From NCBI GenBank assembly GCA_038502055.1, contig JAXRKN010000041.1, positions 2,585,501-2,649,500 on the forward strand: 64,000 nt of DNA, written 5' to 3'. This DNA is from Tanytarsus gracilentus (taxonomy: Eukaryota; Arthropoda; Insecta; Diptera; Chironomidae). Numbering within the stretch: position 1 is the stretch's first letter; every line of letters begins with the position of its first letter. Below the pieces are notes generated by a model. That model saw nothing but the letters and a program-made list of their open reading frames with translations, had not been told where the DNA came from and did no database searches. A program made the position numbers and the translations under genes. Shown here piece by piece: positions 1 to 11,200 of this stretch.

Positions 1-128
1 CAGTTGAATCATTAGGTATTACGGTGAATAAAAGTAATGACGATGGCATTAGAGAAAATGGAGCCAGACTACAAAACGATGGAGATGTCGAAATCGAGGA
101 CATAATTAATCAAATTGACAAGTGTTAA
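1..128 (+). CDS. C-terminal exon of an unidentified protein (5' part outside window)
   Basis: Reading from base 3, the + strand is open for 41 codons and ends in TAA at 126-128. The peptide is hydrophilic and acidic, begins VESLGITVNKSNDD and ends VEIEDIINQIDKC. An AATAAA signal follows 63 bases later. The codon pattern, acidic soluble composition and well-placed poly(A) signal suggest the 3' end of a real gene entering from the left rather than chance. I do not recognise the family. The upstream exon boundary cannot be seen. Confidence 0.55.
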   Translation, partial: VESLGITVNKSNDDGIRENGARLQNDGDVEIEDIINQIDKC

Positions 129-190
129 GTAAAATTTTTAAAAATTCATCATCAAATTGTTCGGAAAATTTTTGCCGCTTCTTATTCACT

Positions 191-196
191 AATAAA
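191..196 (+). terminator. Poly(A) signal AATAAA of the 1-128 gene
   Basis: AATAAA lies 63 bases after the stop codon at 126-128. Its last three bases are also the first three bases of the left copy of the 25-bp direct repeat that flanks the insertion at 219-1304. The retroposon therefore landed directly in the 3' processing region of this gene. Confidence 0.5.
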
Positions 197-218
197 CGCT
201 TCGATGAAAAGACTTATT
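194..218 (+). repeat. Left copy of 25-bp perfect direct repeat (putative target-site duplication)
   Basis: The 25 bases starting AAACGCTTCGATG and ending GACTTATT are repeated exactly at 1305-1329. The repeat immediately abuts the ATTAG-repeat tail of the intervening element, which is the arrangement expected after target-primed reverse transcription. Confidence 0.7.
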
Positions 219-1304
219 AGATTAGATTAGATTAGATGACGATTAGTGGCCACTACCGAAGTAGGAGAGACGTCCAACGCAACCCACTGATTGACCCCAT
301 TCCTCGGAAAAGCAGGTCTAGCGCTACTTAGGAAGTATCTACAGTCGATACAAGCCACAGGTTACGAACAAACCCCTTCTCAGAATAAATACAATTAGAT
401 AATCGTTAGAGAAACTGATGTCGGGCCAACCACCCTCTACCATCAGCGTTGGTTAATAGGCATTTTAAAATACCTTTACGGCAATGTTGTTTTAGTTTTT
501 TTTTTTGTAATTTGTAGTTTTTTTTTGAATATTTTTGTTTTAATTTCTAGCGAAACTACGGTTGAGAACGTCTTGTTTACTGACAGATATTACAGTTTCC
601 AACTAATAAAAACCAACTCAACTTTTAGCTTGTCTGAATCACTTGGATAAAAGCCGTGATTCCACTACTACTCAAGGTCTTAAATTTTGTCCGTTAGTTC
701 AAAAACTCATCCTTCCTCAACTGTGTCACTAAGATTAACAGTTGGTTTTGTTGGATACCAACGAAAATAATATAAACAATTTACCTCAATGTGAAGTATC
801 AATTTAATTTTATTGAAAATAAATTAACAAGAGAAAGTTAATAAAAAATAAATAATATAAAATAAAAATATTCATATAATTTAACCTAAGCATCGTTAGA
901 TTTTAAAAATAAAACGCATGAATATTGAAACAGTGAATTTTAGAGGTTAAGAAAAGATCCAGAAAGATCCTTAATCATAACAAAATTTTAATTTTTTTAA
1001 TTTACATCGTTTCAATGTGAAACAATACAATTAAGTGATTAACTAACCACTTTTAAGCAAGAATGAGCGAGTAATTGCTTATTTAAACGCATTAAAAGTA
1101 AAATTAATTTAAAAATTTCCAAGATTTTCTTTCACTCATTCTCGCTTATTTACCTGCTTAAATGGAGAAACTCGACGACACAAAGATGGATTTGGATTTA
1201 AGTAACGATAACCTATTTTTAATATTATAAATACACTAGAACACTAAAAAAAAACGTAATTAATTTTAAATTGTAATGTTTACATTTCGAGGGTAAACTT
1301 TTCC
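219..1304 (-). mobile_element. Putative non-LTR retroposon or SINE-like insertion, minus strand, flanked by 25-bp repeats
   Basis: A 1086-bp segment sits between perfect 25-bp direct repeats. At its left end, next to the repeat, are about four tandem ATTAG units. Read on the minus strand these form a TAATC-type 3' tail, as in non-LTR elements that end in short tandem repeats rather than poly(A). The adjoining 240-480 region is clearly richer in GC than its surroundings, and the rest (500-1300) is AT-rich. No reading frame over 70 codons lies inside, so it is either a 5'-truncated LINE 3' UTR or a non-autonomous element. An imperfect inverted repeat around 1060-1085 and 1128-1155 (AAGCAAGAATGAGCGAG against CACTCATTCTCGCTT) lies inside. 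The family cannot be assigned without a repeat library. Confidence 0.55.
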
Positions 1305-1329
1305 AAACGCTTCGATGAAAAGACTTATT
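1305..1329 (+). repeat. Right copy of 25-bp direct repeat
   Basis: Identical to 194-218. Relative to the minus-strand element this is the 5' flank. No AATAAA precedes this copy, so the poly(A) signal exists only on the left side of the insertion. Confidence 0.7.
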
Positions 1330-4056
1330 GAAGATAAAACTCTGCAGAGAGAAAAAAATAGCAAACTTTTACCATTAAAGTATAATAAACGATGTTTTTT
1401 TAACATGATACCATTGTTGTTGCCGTTAGAAGTGTTGGAGGGATGGCAATTCATGAATGAATGGAATTTCAAATTATCAACAGCTTATTTCCATGAATTG
1501 CCACACTTTTCCCTTGGTTTTTTTTCGCAAACTGACAAATTGATTATACCATTACAAAAGAAAATATGTTTTTTGATGCTTTCTTATTAAAACACAATGA
1601 AAACAAAAAGGCATTTAATTTCCAGTTGCTAGAGAAGAATATTAAAACTTTTCATTCATGTCGTTGATGTTCTCTTAACTTTTTGATGGAGTTTTAAGCT
1701 CATATCACACAACTTTTTCCCGTCTCTGTGAACTTAACCTTTTGCAAAGCAATATTCTCCGTATTAACGCGAAAAAGAGTACTTTTTTGCTCTTTACATC
1801 AGCTTTATGCGCGTTCATGAAGATTATAGAAAATAAAGTTTTTAACGCTTACACTTAAAGAAGTATTTTAAGGATTCTCTTTATGATTTTTTAATTGAAA
1901 TATAAGAAGTAAGATGTAGAAAATAAGAAGTATTAGATAAATTTTAAAGTTAAAATATCAAAAGCGTTTTATTTAATTTCACATTGTGAACGAACTTCCG
2001 TTTTTGTTTTCTCGGTGGGAAAAAATAATTAAATTTAAAAATATTAAAATATGGGAGAATTTTAAATTATTAAAATTCGTTAAATTTTCTTATTTAAAAA
2101 ATCCAATTTAATTAGACAAAAAAAATAATTCTTAGCTTTTTTACCAGCAAATAAATTTTTAATTTTATCCGAGCATACATAGTGGTAATGACAGTTGAGA
2201 TCTCTATTTTATGTGGTATTATACTCGGATTTAGAGACAGATTAACAATCAACAATGAGACACACGCTTTAACATTAAAAATTACATCCAGAAAATCTAC
2301 AATGAAGCTTTTTTGTAATTTATTAATGTCGCAAAATGGAATTAGTTTTTTTACTGCAAAGAAAATAAAACATTTTTCAGAAACAATTTTGAAATGAAAA
2401 ACATGATGAACAATCCTGCCCATGTCCCATGTGTTTTAGCGATGCATCCAAGTTATTTTCTTATAAATTTGTTCAATTGCAAATGGGATTTTCGGAGTGA
2501 AGCACAAACGACCAATGAAAATGAGAAAATAGAGCAATTAATCTCCTGGAAAATGGGAATTTAATGACACTTTCCGAAATACCTTATATGATAAATTTAT
2601 TATTGATGTTATGTCCCAACTATCTCCCAATAATTACACAAATTTTCTTCTTGCACCTCCAGTTCTCCTTCTCTTTAGTGAATAAGAAAAATTAAAATGT
2701 ACGTCCAAATTATCGATTTTCGTTCTCAGCTGCTTAAAAGATATTCTTGAGAAAAAGAAGAAATAAATTCACCCTCAATAAGACCTTATTAAACTGTTTG
2801 TTAAATTGATAAAGACATTTAATTTAATTGTCGGTTGTTGTCGAGCCTCACATTTTTTTATGGTCAATAAACAACTTTCCAAGTCGTTTTGAAATATTAA
2901 TTGTTAGTAATGAATTTATGGGCATCAATCAATTAATCAAAAAGTCAATAGGAAATTTCCAATATTTTCAATTATCATTTAATAGCAATCCGAAATGTAT
3001 GAACGTGTTGTACAATTTATTGAAAGAGAGAAAAAAAATATCAGTGTTAATTGAACAAGTTTCAAGCGCTTTAAAAATCATCTGCTAAAATATCATTGTG
3101 TTTTATGAAAATGGACCAAATCCCTTTAGCAAAAAAAATATATGAAACTTTAAAGAAATGGTATCAGAAATAAGAAGAAGAGATAATTTAATAAATTAAT
3201 GGAAAGAAATTTTATGTTTTTAACTTTTAACTTTTCAGGATTCTAAAAAAGAATTCCTGACGTCCTATAAAGTATTTGTTGAAAGCTTTAATAGGACGTC
3301 ATAAAAATCTCTGCGACGGATTTTAAAAAAAAAAGTGGAAAAGTTTTATGAACTTATTATTAATAAATTTGTCTTTCAGATGAAATTACATTTTATTATG
3401 AGTTTGTTTGCAATGATGAAAAGCTTTTGAAGAAGTTTTGTAAAAATTATAAATTAGGTCATTCTCGAAAGTTTGAAATTTTATGACTTCATCGACATGA
3501 AAGTTTTGCAAATTAGTGCAGAATTTTGATTTCATTTAAAATTGCATCAAAAACTTAATATTTTTTTACTCTTACATGGAAATCATATAAAATATGTCGC
3601 GAGAGAAATTATAATTAAATCATGTAAAATTAACTCAATATTTCTTTAGCTTACAATGCACAACATTTTCACCAATAATTCACTTATAGGCACAAAGTTT
3701 TTCATTTTACTACATTGCAGTGTTAAAAAATTAGCACGTTTTCATTTGACAACGTAAATTGATTATGGCGATACGCAAACACTAATCAATATGGACAGAA
3801 AAAAAAATACTGAGACAAAGTTGGAGGAGCGACATACACACATGTGCATATGCTCACATTTACTACTGCCCTAAAACGAATAAATCGATTTTTCATGGCT
3901 ATATGGAATCGCTTATCAATCAAATCCCTATTCGACGCGGCTTTGTTTCAATTTATTTCATTACTTAAATACGAATTAAAGCCATTCACATATAAATCGG
4001 TGCGGTTAACGAGGGATGGAAATTAATTAAGCGAGTTTTATCGTTAAATTGCCCTT
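1330..4056. other. Intergenic AT-rich DNA, no gene recognised
   Basis: Short open frames of 60-103 codons occur on both strands (for example 2112-2423 and 2828-3088). They show no conserved motif, splice context or codon bias, and several overlap each other antisense. The only structured feature seen is the hairpin at 3258-3301. Confidence 0.6.
3258..3301. repeat. Short inverted repeat (hairpin) with TGACGTC arms
   Basis: TGACGTCCTAT at 3258-3268 is mirrored exactly by ATAGGACGTCA at 3291-3301. With one bulged A the pairing extends inward through AAAG/CTTT, giving about 15 base pairs around a short loop. TGACGTCA-like arms resemble CRE/ATF half-sites. It could be a folded transcript element, a pair of binding sites or a small mobile-element end; the sequence does not decide. 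Confidence 0.4.
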
Positions 4057-4062
4057 TTTATT
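4057..4062 (-). terminator. Poly(A) signal of the 4148-4999 gene
   Basis: TTTATT on the + strand reads AATAAA on the minus strand, 85 bases after the stop codon of the secreted-precursor gene. Confidence 0.5.
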
Positions 4063-4147
4063 GTAACAGTGATTTCTTTCGGTCATTCCTCATCGACCGC
4101 ACATACACTTTTTGTAAATGTTACATTTTTTACTGACCCAATATCAA

Positions 4148-4999
4148 TCAGTATGATTCACGTTTGTTGAACTCGTTCACGTCCTGATTTTGAACTACGA
4201 TTGTTCCACTCAGATGTGTTTGAACATTTCTTTTTTCAGGCGGTGCTTGTTGAGGCGGTGCAGCAGTTGAACTCTCTTTTGATGGTTCATCAGCGCTTCG
4301 TTTACCTTTATGTGATGGATACATTTGATTTGGATTGGGTTGTGCTCTAATTATATCGGGTAAAACAGATCTTCTGTATGCTTGTGGAGGGGGATAGATT
4401 TGAGGGTTAGAGCCCGCATTCCCGGGAGAATTTTTATCCATGTTAATATTTTGAGGAATTGAAAACCTTCCGAAAATATTTGGGTCTTGAAATAGAGATG
4501 GATATAAAATGTAAACTGTTCTGGCATGCACTGAGAATGCAGACGTTCCTTTGCCCCCTAACGGTAATGTTATGCTTTTCGTGATGGTATTTACATCCTT
4601 TTTGGTATCGTTCACAATTTCGTCGTCAGCCTCGTTTGGTTCGCCATCCTCGTGGCCTTCAGCCTGCCGCTTGGATCTGGATTTTCTTTCCAGTGGTTTT
4701 AAGGCATCGACCATAACTTTAATTTAGAAAGAAAAAGGAAAAATGAAAAATATTTTTTAAATTTTCATGCCTTACGGCTTAGGTCTTGTAAACTTAAACT
4801 TCTAGTTGACGGCGTAAGGTTACCGATTCTGTCGTTTTTTGCATTAACTAGGTCTTGAAAACCTTGCAAATTTCCCTTAAACTCGGCACTTTCTGATGCA
4901 TGCTAAATATAAAAATTAAAATTTTATTTTTTATAAAATTTCTTCATTTCTACTCACGAAAACGGTAAAAATGAAAATGGTGAGTAAGCACCGCCACAT
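4148..4999 (-). CDS. Secreted protein with multiple dibasic sites, candidate propeptide precursor
   Basis: Three coding exons (4958-4999, 4776-4902, 4148-4716) join in frame with GT-AG introns to give 245 residues. Exon 1 encodes a signal peptide, MWRCLLTIFIFTVF, continuing into HASES. The mature part is hydrophilic and rich in Pro, Asn and Gln. Basic cleavage-type sites lie at RSKR (70-73, matching the furin consensus), RR (171-172), GKR (194-196, a typical amidation-plus-cleavage signal), KR (218-219) and KR (241-242). The segment between RR172 and GKR196 is 21 residues, begins SVLPDIIRAQ and ends YPSHK, and would be amidated if processed. I do not recognise the family. A neuropeptide or peptide-hormone precursor is an inference from the signal peptide plus cleavage sites; a secreted structural or salivary protein is the alternative. 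Transcription and exon structure are well supported, function is not. Confidence 0.7.
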
Positions 5000-6539
5000 T
5001 TTGATATCAACTGCGAGCTATTGCGACAAAATATTTCTGCAAGTATTTTTTTTTATTTGCACATTTCTTCTCTGCACTTGATTTGACTGTATTGCGTTGA
5101 TTTCACGTTTGAATTTGCTTGAGTTGAGATGGAAAATTTTTTCCTCGCATGAACGAGCTGTGTGTATGACGAATTGCTAAAGAAGTCTATTGGGGGAAAA
5201 ATAAAATTTCAATTAACAGCTATCTGTGTGAACATTCACTCTTTCAAGCTTCATTTGAAATGCTGTTCAGTCATGCGATACATGGAAAATCGCAGAGCAA
5301 ATATTTTTAACTCAAAGCTTAGCAAGGAGTGGGATTTTTTAGGAAATGTAATTCAATATTTAAAATCAGAGATTTTTTCGGTTGTTGCCTAATTTTTTTA
5401 ACCTATGAATTTTAGAGCATTTTATGATTTTTTAAGCCAGAAAATTTCTCTTCAAATTTTTATGGAACCTTGAAATTTCTTCGTGGTTTTTGTCAGTATT
5501 CTTTCAATTATCCGAAGCCTTGTATAAAATGCTAAATTTACATTTCTCAACTGTGAATGAAAATACAGAAAAGCTGGAAAATTCTACATGAACTTTTTAA
5601 CCTTATCCCTCCCAAGGATCTCATTTCTACAGTTGGCTGAAAATAAAACGACTTCGTCTAGGATTGAAAGAAATTATGCAGGGGCACTAAGCATTTGCAT
5701 ATTTTTATGTGGAAATTTTCAATAAAAACTTTTTGCTTGCCGGCGAGTCAGCGACTGGCACTCGAAAGGAGAACATTTACATTAGCTGATTTATGGCGGT
5801 CTGAGAAGCAACAAAATGAAAACATTTGAAATTAAATTTTTTGATATCTTGAAGAGTTTAAGATTTAATTTTTAGTGAAATTAAACTTTTTGAGACGTTC
5901 AAGAGAACATAATTAAAGATTCGTTAACGTTTTGCGGTTTCCACCACAACGCTCTCGAAAAAATTCCTTTTAATTAACTTTTGATTGACGTTTTGTTTTG
6001 TATTCGCTACACATCCAAGCCACGATTTTAGAGTTGCTTAAAATTTCCAACCACGTTTATACAGAAATTACATGTTCAAAAATGTATGAGTGCAATATTG
6101 TGCTACTGCAAAATTGAAAAACTGGAAGCAAATAAAATTTCATCGCTGTAGTTCCAATTTAAAGTTCAGAGGAATTTTTTTTACGTTTTCTTTCTCCTTC
6201 AAATGAATTTTTCTACTTTGGTAGTTTTCATTCTGGTAAATGTGAAACATTCAACTCGCAATTGTCCATTCAACTTCTAATGAATTTTTTTTCGCTCACT
6301 CTCGCTTCTTAAAGTGCTTCGTGAGTGGCTGTTCTGGTGATGTAAATAACATTGTAAAAGGTAAAATTCTCTTCTCGAATCAAAATCTCGCTGAGAATAA
6401 TGAGGAGGTGATACATAGTAACAAAAAGACAATTTTCAGGTAACATTAGGTCGTAAAATGTTCTTTCGCACATAAAACATTCTCAATTTTATCTTCTTAC
6501 CTTTCATCAAATCCACTTCACGTCGAAAAATTTTCACAG
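5000..6539. other. Intergenic DNA
   Basis: Upstream flank of the secreted-precursor gene. No clear TATA box was found near its start codon. A short hydrophobic start-like segment with a following GT (ATG at 6203, MNFSTLVVFIL then GTAAAT at 6236) looks like a signal-peptide exon, but its phase does not match the next plausible acceptor, so it is not called as a gene. Confidence 0.4.
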
Positions 6540-6804
6540 TCGTGATGAGATATACACGTTTCTAGCATCCCAAGTGTCGAATGAAGTGATGACAAAGGAG
6601 AAAATAAAGGAGCTGCTCGAGTACTTGAGTGCGACAGAATTGCGTCACATTGACTTTCTAATTTATCTCTTAGGATACTACAGATTTGCTGGCGAGCACA
6701 TTCTGAAAGTCATTTTGGAGATTCTCCTAGAAGACGAGAGAATTTTCGAAGATTTGCTCCGCAATATAGGCTTAAACTCCTCGTCGCTACCGTCATTGTC
6801 ATGA
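6540..6804 (+). CDS. Candidate terminal exon of an unknown small protein
   Basis: After a pyrimidine-rich stretch and a CAG acceptor at 6537-6539, an 88-codon frame runs to TGA at 6802-6804. It reads SRDEIYTFLASQVSNEVM and then amphipathic helix-like segments rich in Leu, Glu and Lys, including ATELRHIDFLIYLLGYYRF. An AATAAA at 6936-6941 lies 132 bases downstream. No upstream exon in a matching phase was found; if it is a self-contained gene, the first ATG is at 6589. The family is not recognised. Composition looks protein-like, but this remains a weak call. Confidence 0.3.
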
Positions 6805-8039
6805 GCGGCTTACAAATAATCTTAAACTTCCCATCATATAGCGATTCATCAAAACCTTATAACCGGCTTCTGTTAAAATCTTGATTGATTACGATACTTT
6901 GTCAATCTTGATGATGATGTGTGTTTGTGAATTGAAATAAAAAAAAATATTTTGAGTTAGAGGACTTAAAATTAGTGCGTCACTTCAATTAGAGCTGATG
7001 ATCATTTTTTTTGATAGGGCTATAAAAATTATGCTCATATGACATTATATCGAGTAATTTCATGTCTTCACTTTTTTTTTTCGTAGGTTTAAATGCAATA
7101 CTTAATAACCGGATTTAAATGTCATTTTTTTAATATATGTCATTAGGGTGTCTGTGTGCATTTGAAGGCTAAATTTGTTTTCAGTATTTACTTTTTAGAG
7201 ATAAAAATTATAATGATTTTTCATTCCAGAAAATTTTAATCTTCTTTAATATAAATTCTGGAATTAATTTTGTTTTTGAACTTTAAAAATATTTTAATCT
7301 TTTTTAATTAAAAATTTAAAACGTGTCGGAATCAAATTATTCATATTTTTTTAAAGACAAAAAACCGTTAAAATTTTTAAATTTTCAAACTGTTCTTTTC
7401 CAAATAAAAATCATCATAAAACCCTCAAGTTCATTCGACAATCAATTGCAGACAGTGCGGACACTGCCAACCACGTTCGGCTACGCGTTGTCTGTAATTT
7501 TCGTTTAGAAATAAGGCAATTATGACTCAACAAAAAATAGTTCCACAACCTTATGTGTTGTATATTTAAACGCCATGTAATAATTGCGATGATTGCGATT
7601 GAATGCTCATTCAGCCGCCCATCAGGCATCAATGCACATCGATATGGTATTCAATTGATGATAGTCTGTTGAAATACTATAGAGAGAATCATCGTCATTC
7701 GGAAGTTTTGGTGTGATGTATGGAATGTGAGTTAATTAATTTTCTTGTGTGTAAAATTTTAATTCAATTCTCCAGCGTCATCTTTAATAATAAAAGAATC
7801 GAGCCGGTAAACATGTCTATTATTATCAACTCTTCTCTTAACAGTGTTTAAAAAAATAAAGTTTTCGCGTTAGTGTATGTGGGATTTTTTAAGCACCCAT
7901 CAACTATCAACAACACACGAAAAAAAGCTCATTTGGTCGAAAAAGAAGAGCGTGAACACAAAAAGACAACGAGAGAGACAAACCGCGAGAGAGTATTCAC
8001 CGATGCTCACCAAAAGAACTCGTCTGGATGAAGAAAAGC
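6805..8039. other. Intergenic DNA upstream of the cuticle gene
   Basis: Contains AATAAA at 6936-6941 for the preceding candidate exon and otherwise AT-rich sequence. A 67-codon frame at 7877-8080 runs through the TATA box of the next gene and is discounted. Confidence 0.5.
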
Positions 8040-8049
8040 TATATATAAG
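8040..8049 (+). promoter_or_regulatory. TATA box of the cuticle protein gene
   Basis: TATATATAAG lies about 30 bases upstream of the expected start site near 8070 and about 185 bases before the signal-peptide ATG at 8234. A strong TATA box is usual for insect cuticle protein genes, which are induced sharply at moults. The start site itself is inferred from spacing. Confidence 0.6.
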
Positions 8050-8233
8050 CGGGAGATATTCAATTAATATCTGTTATTAGCTTTTTTAAACCGCGTCGGG
8101 AATCAACGCATGTCATACGTTTGTGTCATTTGATCCTTGAAATAAAAATTTTTTGACAAGGCAAAATAAAATATTTATAAAAGATTGAAAAGTTCATGTA
8201 ACAAACACGTGACGTTTATCGAGTGTGAAAGCA

Positions 8234-11200
8234 ATGAATTTTAAGTTGATATTATTTGTATTGACGGTAAGGATGACAGTAATAAAATTACATTGAATAA
8301 TAATATTTCTCCTATCACATGAGGAAATAAAATTATATGTTTTCGTGAGCGTGCACAGAACAAGGAAGAATGATGATAATGTTATTGTCATGTTGTTAAA
8401 TAATAGAAATTGCTGCTATTGAATATTTCATGTACACACGCTTTTTTAAATATGAAAGTGTCACAACTCAAGAGGATAAGCAAAAGAGCTTTGTGAATAC
8501 TCGATTAGTGTTTGTGTTTGTGCGCACTTGAAAGGATATTTTTTGTCTCTTCACTCTCACGAACAAAAAAAACACTGCTCGTTAGACGATGTCGTGATTT
8601 GAAGATTTTATACATGTGAACACATGAGACTTGCATTTTAAAAGAGGAAGATAAAAGCTAATTTTTCCTCTAATTTATGTCTTTTGATAATTTTTGGTGC
8701 AGTATAAAAAAATATACGTGATCACTTTATAGCTCAATTCTAAAACTAGTTTTTCCATCTATAAAATCCACTTGGCAAGAAAAAAGATTTTGAAATCCTC
8801 ACATATCAATCCCACACGTAAAACACTTTACTTACACGATTATAACATAGCAAAGTTCTGTGAAGAATGACTTTTTATCGAGCAGCATGTGCTTATCGAG
8901 TAAACGAGATTGGGTACTCTATTTATATCCTTGTCAGATAATATCATTATTAATAATTTTCTAAAGCGAGTGTAATGGCTTCCCTCGACAACCATCGAGT
9001 GCAATTTGAATTGTAATTTTATTAAGAAACAGTTTGTATAAGATGGTTTTTATTGAGCATAAAAATTACAAAGTTTTATAACATATGAAAAAACAAAATG
9101 TTGATTATAACTTTAAATAAATTTATTTTGCAATGAACTTTCGAGTTTCGACATTAAATTTTATAATAAAACTTTTCACTTCCAAAAAATTTACCAACGC
9201 AACCCTCTTAAATTAAATTAAATTAATGAAAGCGTTTAAACAGAGTGAAGCACTGAAATGTGTGAGGGCTGCTTCGAGCTTTTGCGCTAAACAACTCAGA
9301 TGTTATCTTTTAAATCCCGTGAGTTTGTTCGTTCAAAACTAGAAAATACACTCTTCCACTACATTGTGCTCATTGCATGTCATGTTTATTTAAAAAATGC
9401 AACAACAGTGTCATTGAACAGCGTGCAAAATGCTGCAGGGATAATACTAACTGACACGTTACATGATGAGGACAAAGAGAGATGGCGACAACTATGGAAA
9501 TATTACGATAACAAAACCCTTACGAGGATTTCAGTTAAATTGTAGATTTTTCAACAGTACATTTTTGATTTTTGTTGGTATGTTAAAATAATTTTAATTA
9601 ACTGTTCACATTCATCTCGCACGAGCGTCCCAAAAATCGCTGAAATTTATGCAAACTTACACAGAATGATTTTTAAGTAGCGCTTCTGAGTAAACAACAA
9701 GTATACTCGAAAGACAGAGAGAGAGAGAGATAAAAATTTAAATAACAAATCATTCATCATCAAGCCTCTTTTTTGTCGTGAGGTTAAGTTTAAGTTTAAC
9801 ATTTTAAGGAGCACAATCGCATTCACACAGCGTACACACTTCAATTGAAAACTGACAAAAAATAATCTCTTCAATGTTAAAAATTCTTAAAAAGATTAAA
9901 TGCATAAAAATGCGCGTCATTGATTTAAAGTCTTGTATAATTTCGATGGTTAGAGTCATCGAATTTATTTATCATATGCGACAGATTCAAAAGCGACCTT
10001 GACATTTAAAAAATATGTGAAGATGAAAAGAAATGTGCGAAGAGATGCGGAGAAAGAATTCCAGTGGTGAGAAATAATTCATGTGGAGTTCACTGTTGCA
10101 TGTAATGGAGAGTTCGTGACACTCCATGAGATGCTAAAAAATATTAAGTTTAAATTTATGAAGAAATCCCATAATTGAGTTACGTTAACAGTCAGAAGCC
10201 GAAAAATTTCACAGTGAAAGACATTCAACTCTTAGATAATTTTAATGATAGGCACTTTGCATCTCAATTATGGTCGGAAAAGTGTTTGATGCATTCACAG
10301 CATGCATCTCTGTACATTTTAATTAAATATATGTGTCAACCATGACAAGAGCATAAGACACGTGTTTTAGAAAATTGTCTGAAATCAGTTTGAACTCCCA
10401 ATTGTGTCAATTGATCAACATTCAGCACCTGAAACATAATCTTGCACTTACTCATGTTTTTTAAGGAGATTTTCTTATCTCTCTGAGCTCATCATCTGCA
10501 TCTCAAATAACAAGCTTGAAAATTGAATTATTGTGTAAGAAATTTAATCAAATTTTCGAACACAAATCAACAAAATTTTCGTTCGAGAAGTTTTACCATA
10601 AAAATAAATTTTCAAAAACAAACAGCTCGAAATTTTATGGTTGAGCAGTAAATTAAGTGATACCAGAAAAAACCTGTAGTCAGAATCAAGTCTCGAAAAT
10701 TATCTCAAGGTTGGAGAATTTATTTAAAAAAAATTAGAGCTAAAAATAAAATTTTTTAATTCATTTTGATTTGAAAATTTAAAGAGGAAATTTTAGTTGA
10801 ATTAAAATAATTCTAAATTAATTTCCTACACAAGCATTCATCACGCTCAAACCGTGCACGATTTTAACAATATCAAATATCGAACCACTTCGTCAATTAT
10901 TCTAATCGAATTTCGTGACTCATTAAAACTCTTGTTCTGGTCATCGCCATCATCAATACGTGCTAATTTTTGCTGGCTGTGGTCACATTACTATCCGATG
11001 ACTTAACCGCACATCTTCAATGTTGAAGTTTTTCCATTTAATTAACTAAACTTTATCACGTCTAAACGCTCTTAATCAACAGTCGATTCTTCTTTTTTGG
11101 GACGCTTTTATGGCTGCGTAAATATTTTTTATGACTAATTAAAATATTGCTGGCAAACGGACATTTATTATTTTTACAATGCTTAACAGAAGCACCCTAA

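Noticed and set aside
240..480. Possible tRNA-derived SINE head (A/B box)
   Set aside because: GGTTACGAAC near 360 only loosely resembles a B box and no convincing A box is placed; kept as generic retroposon sequence.
2112..2423. 103-codon minus frame overlapping a 71-codon plus frame
   Set aside because: Antisense pair of AT-rich chance frames with no supporting signals.
6203..6235. Signal-peptide-like micro-exon before the 6540 candidate exon
   Set aside because: The donor leaves phase 0, while the 6540 and 6566 acceptors need phase 2 and 1. Joining them breaks the frame.
7877..8080. 67-codon + frame
   Set aside because: It spans the TATA box and presumed start site of the cuticle gene.
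9300..9545. 81-codon + frame inside the cuticle gene intron
   Set aside because: No splice or poly(A) context and no recognisable motif. Slightly protein-like, but not enough to call.
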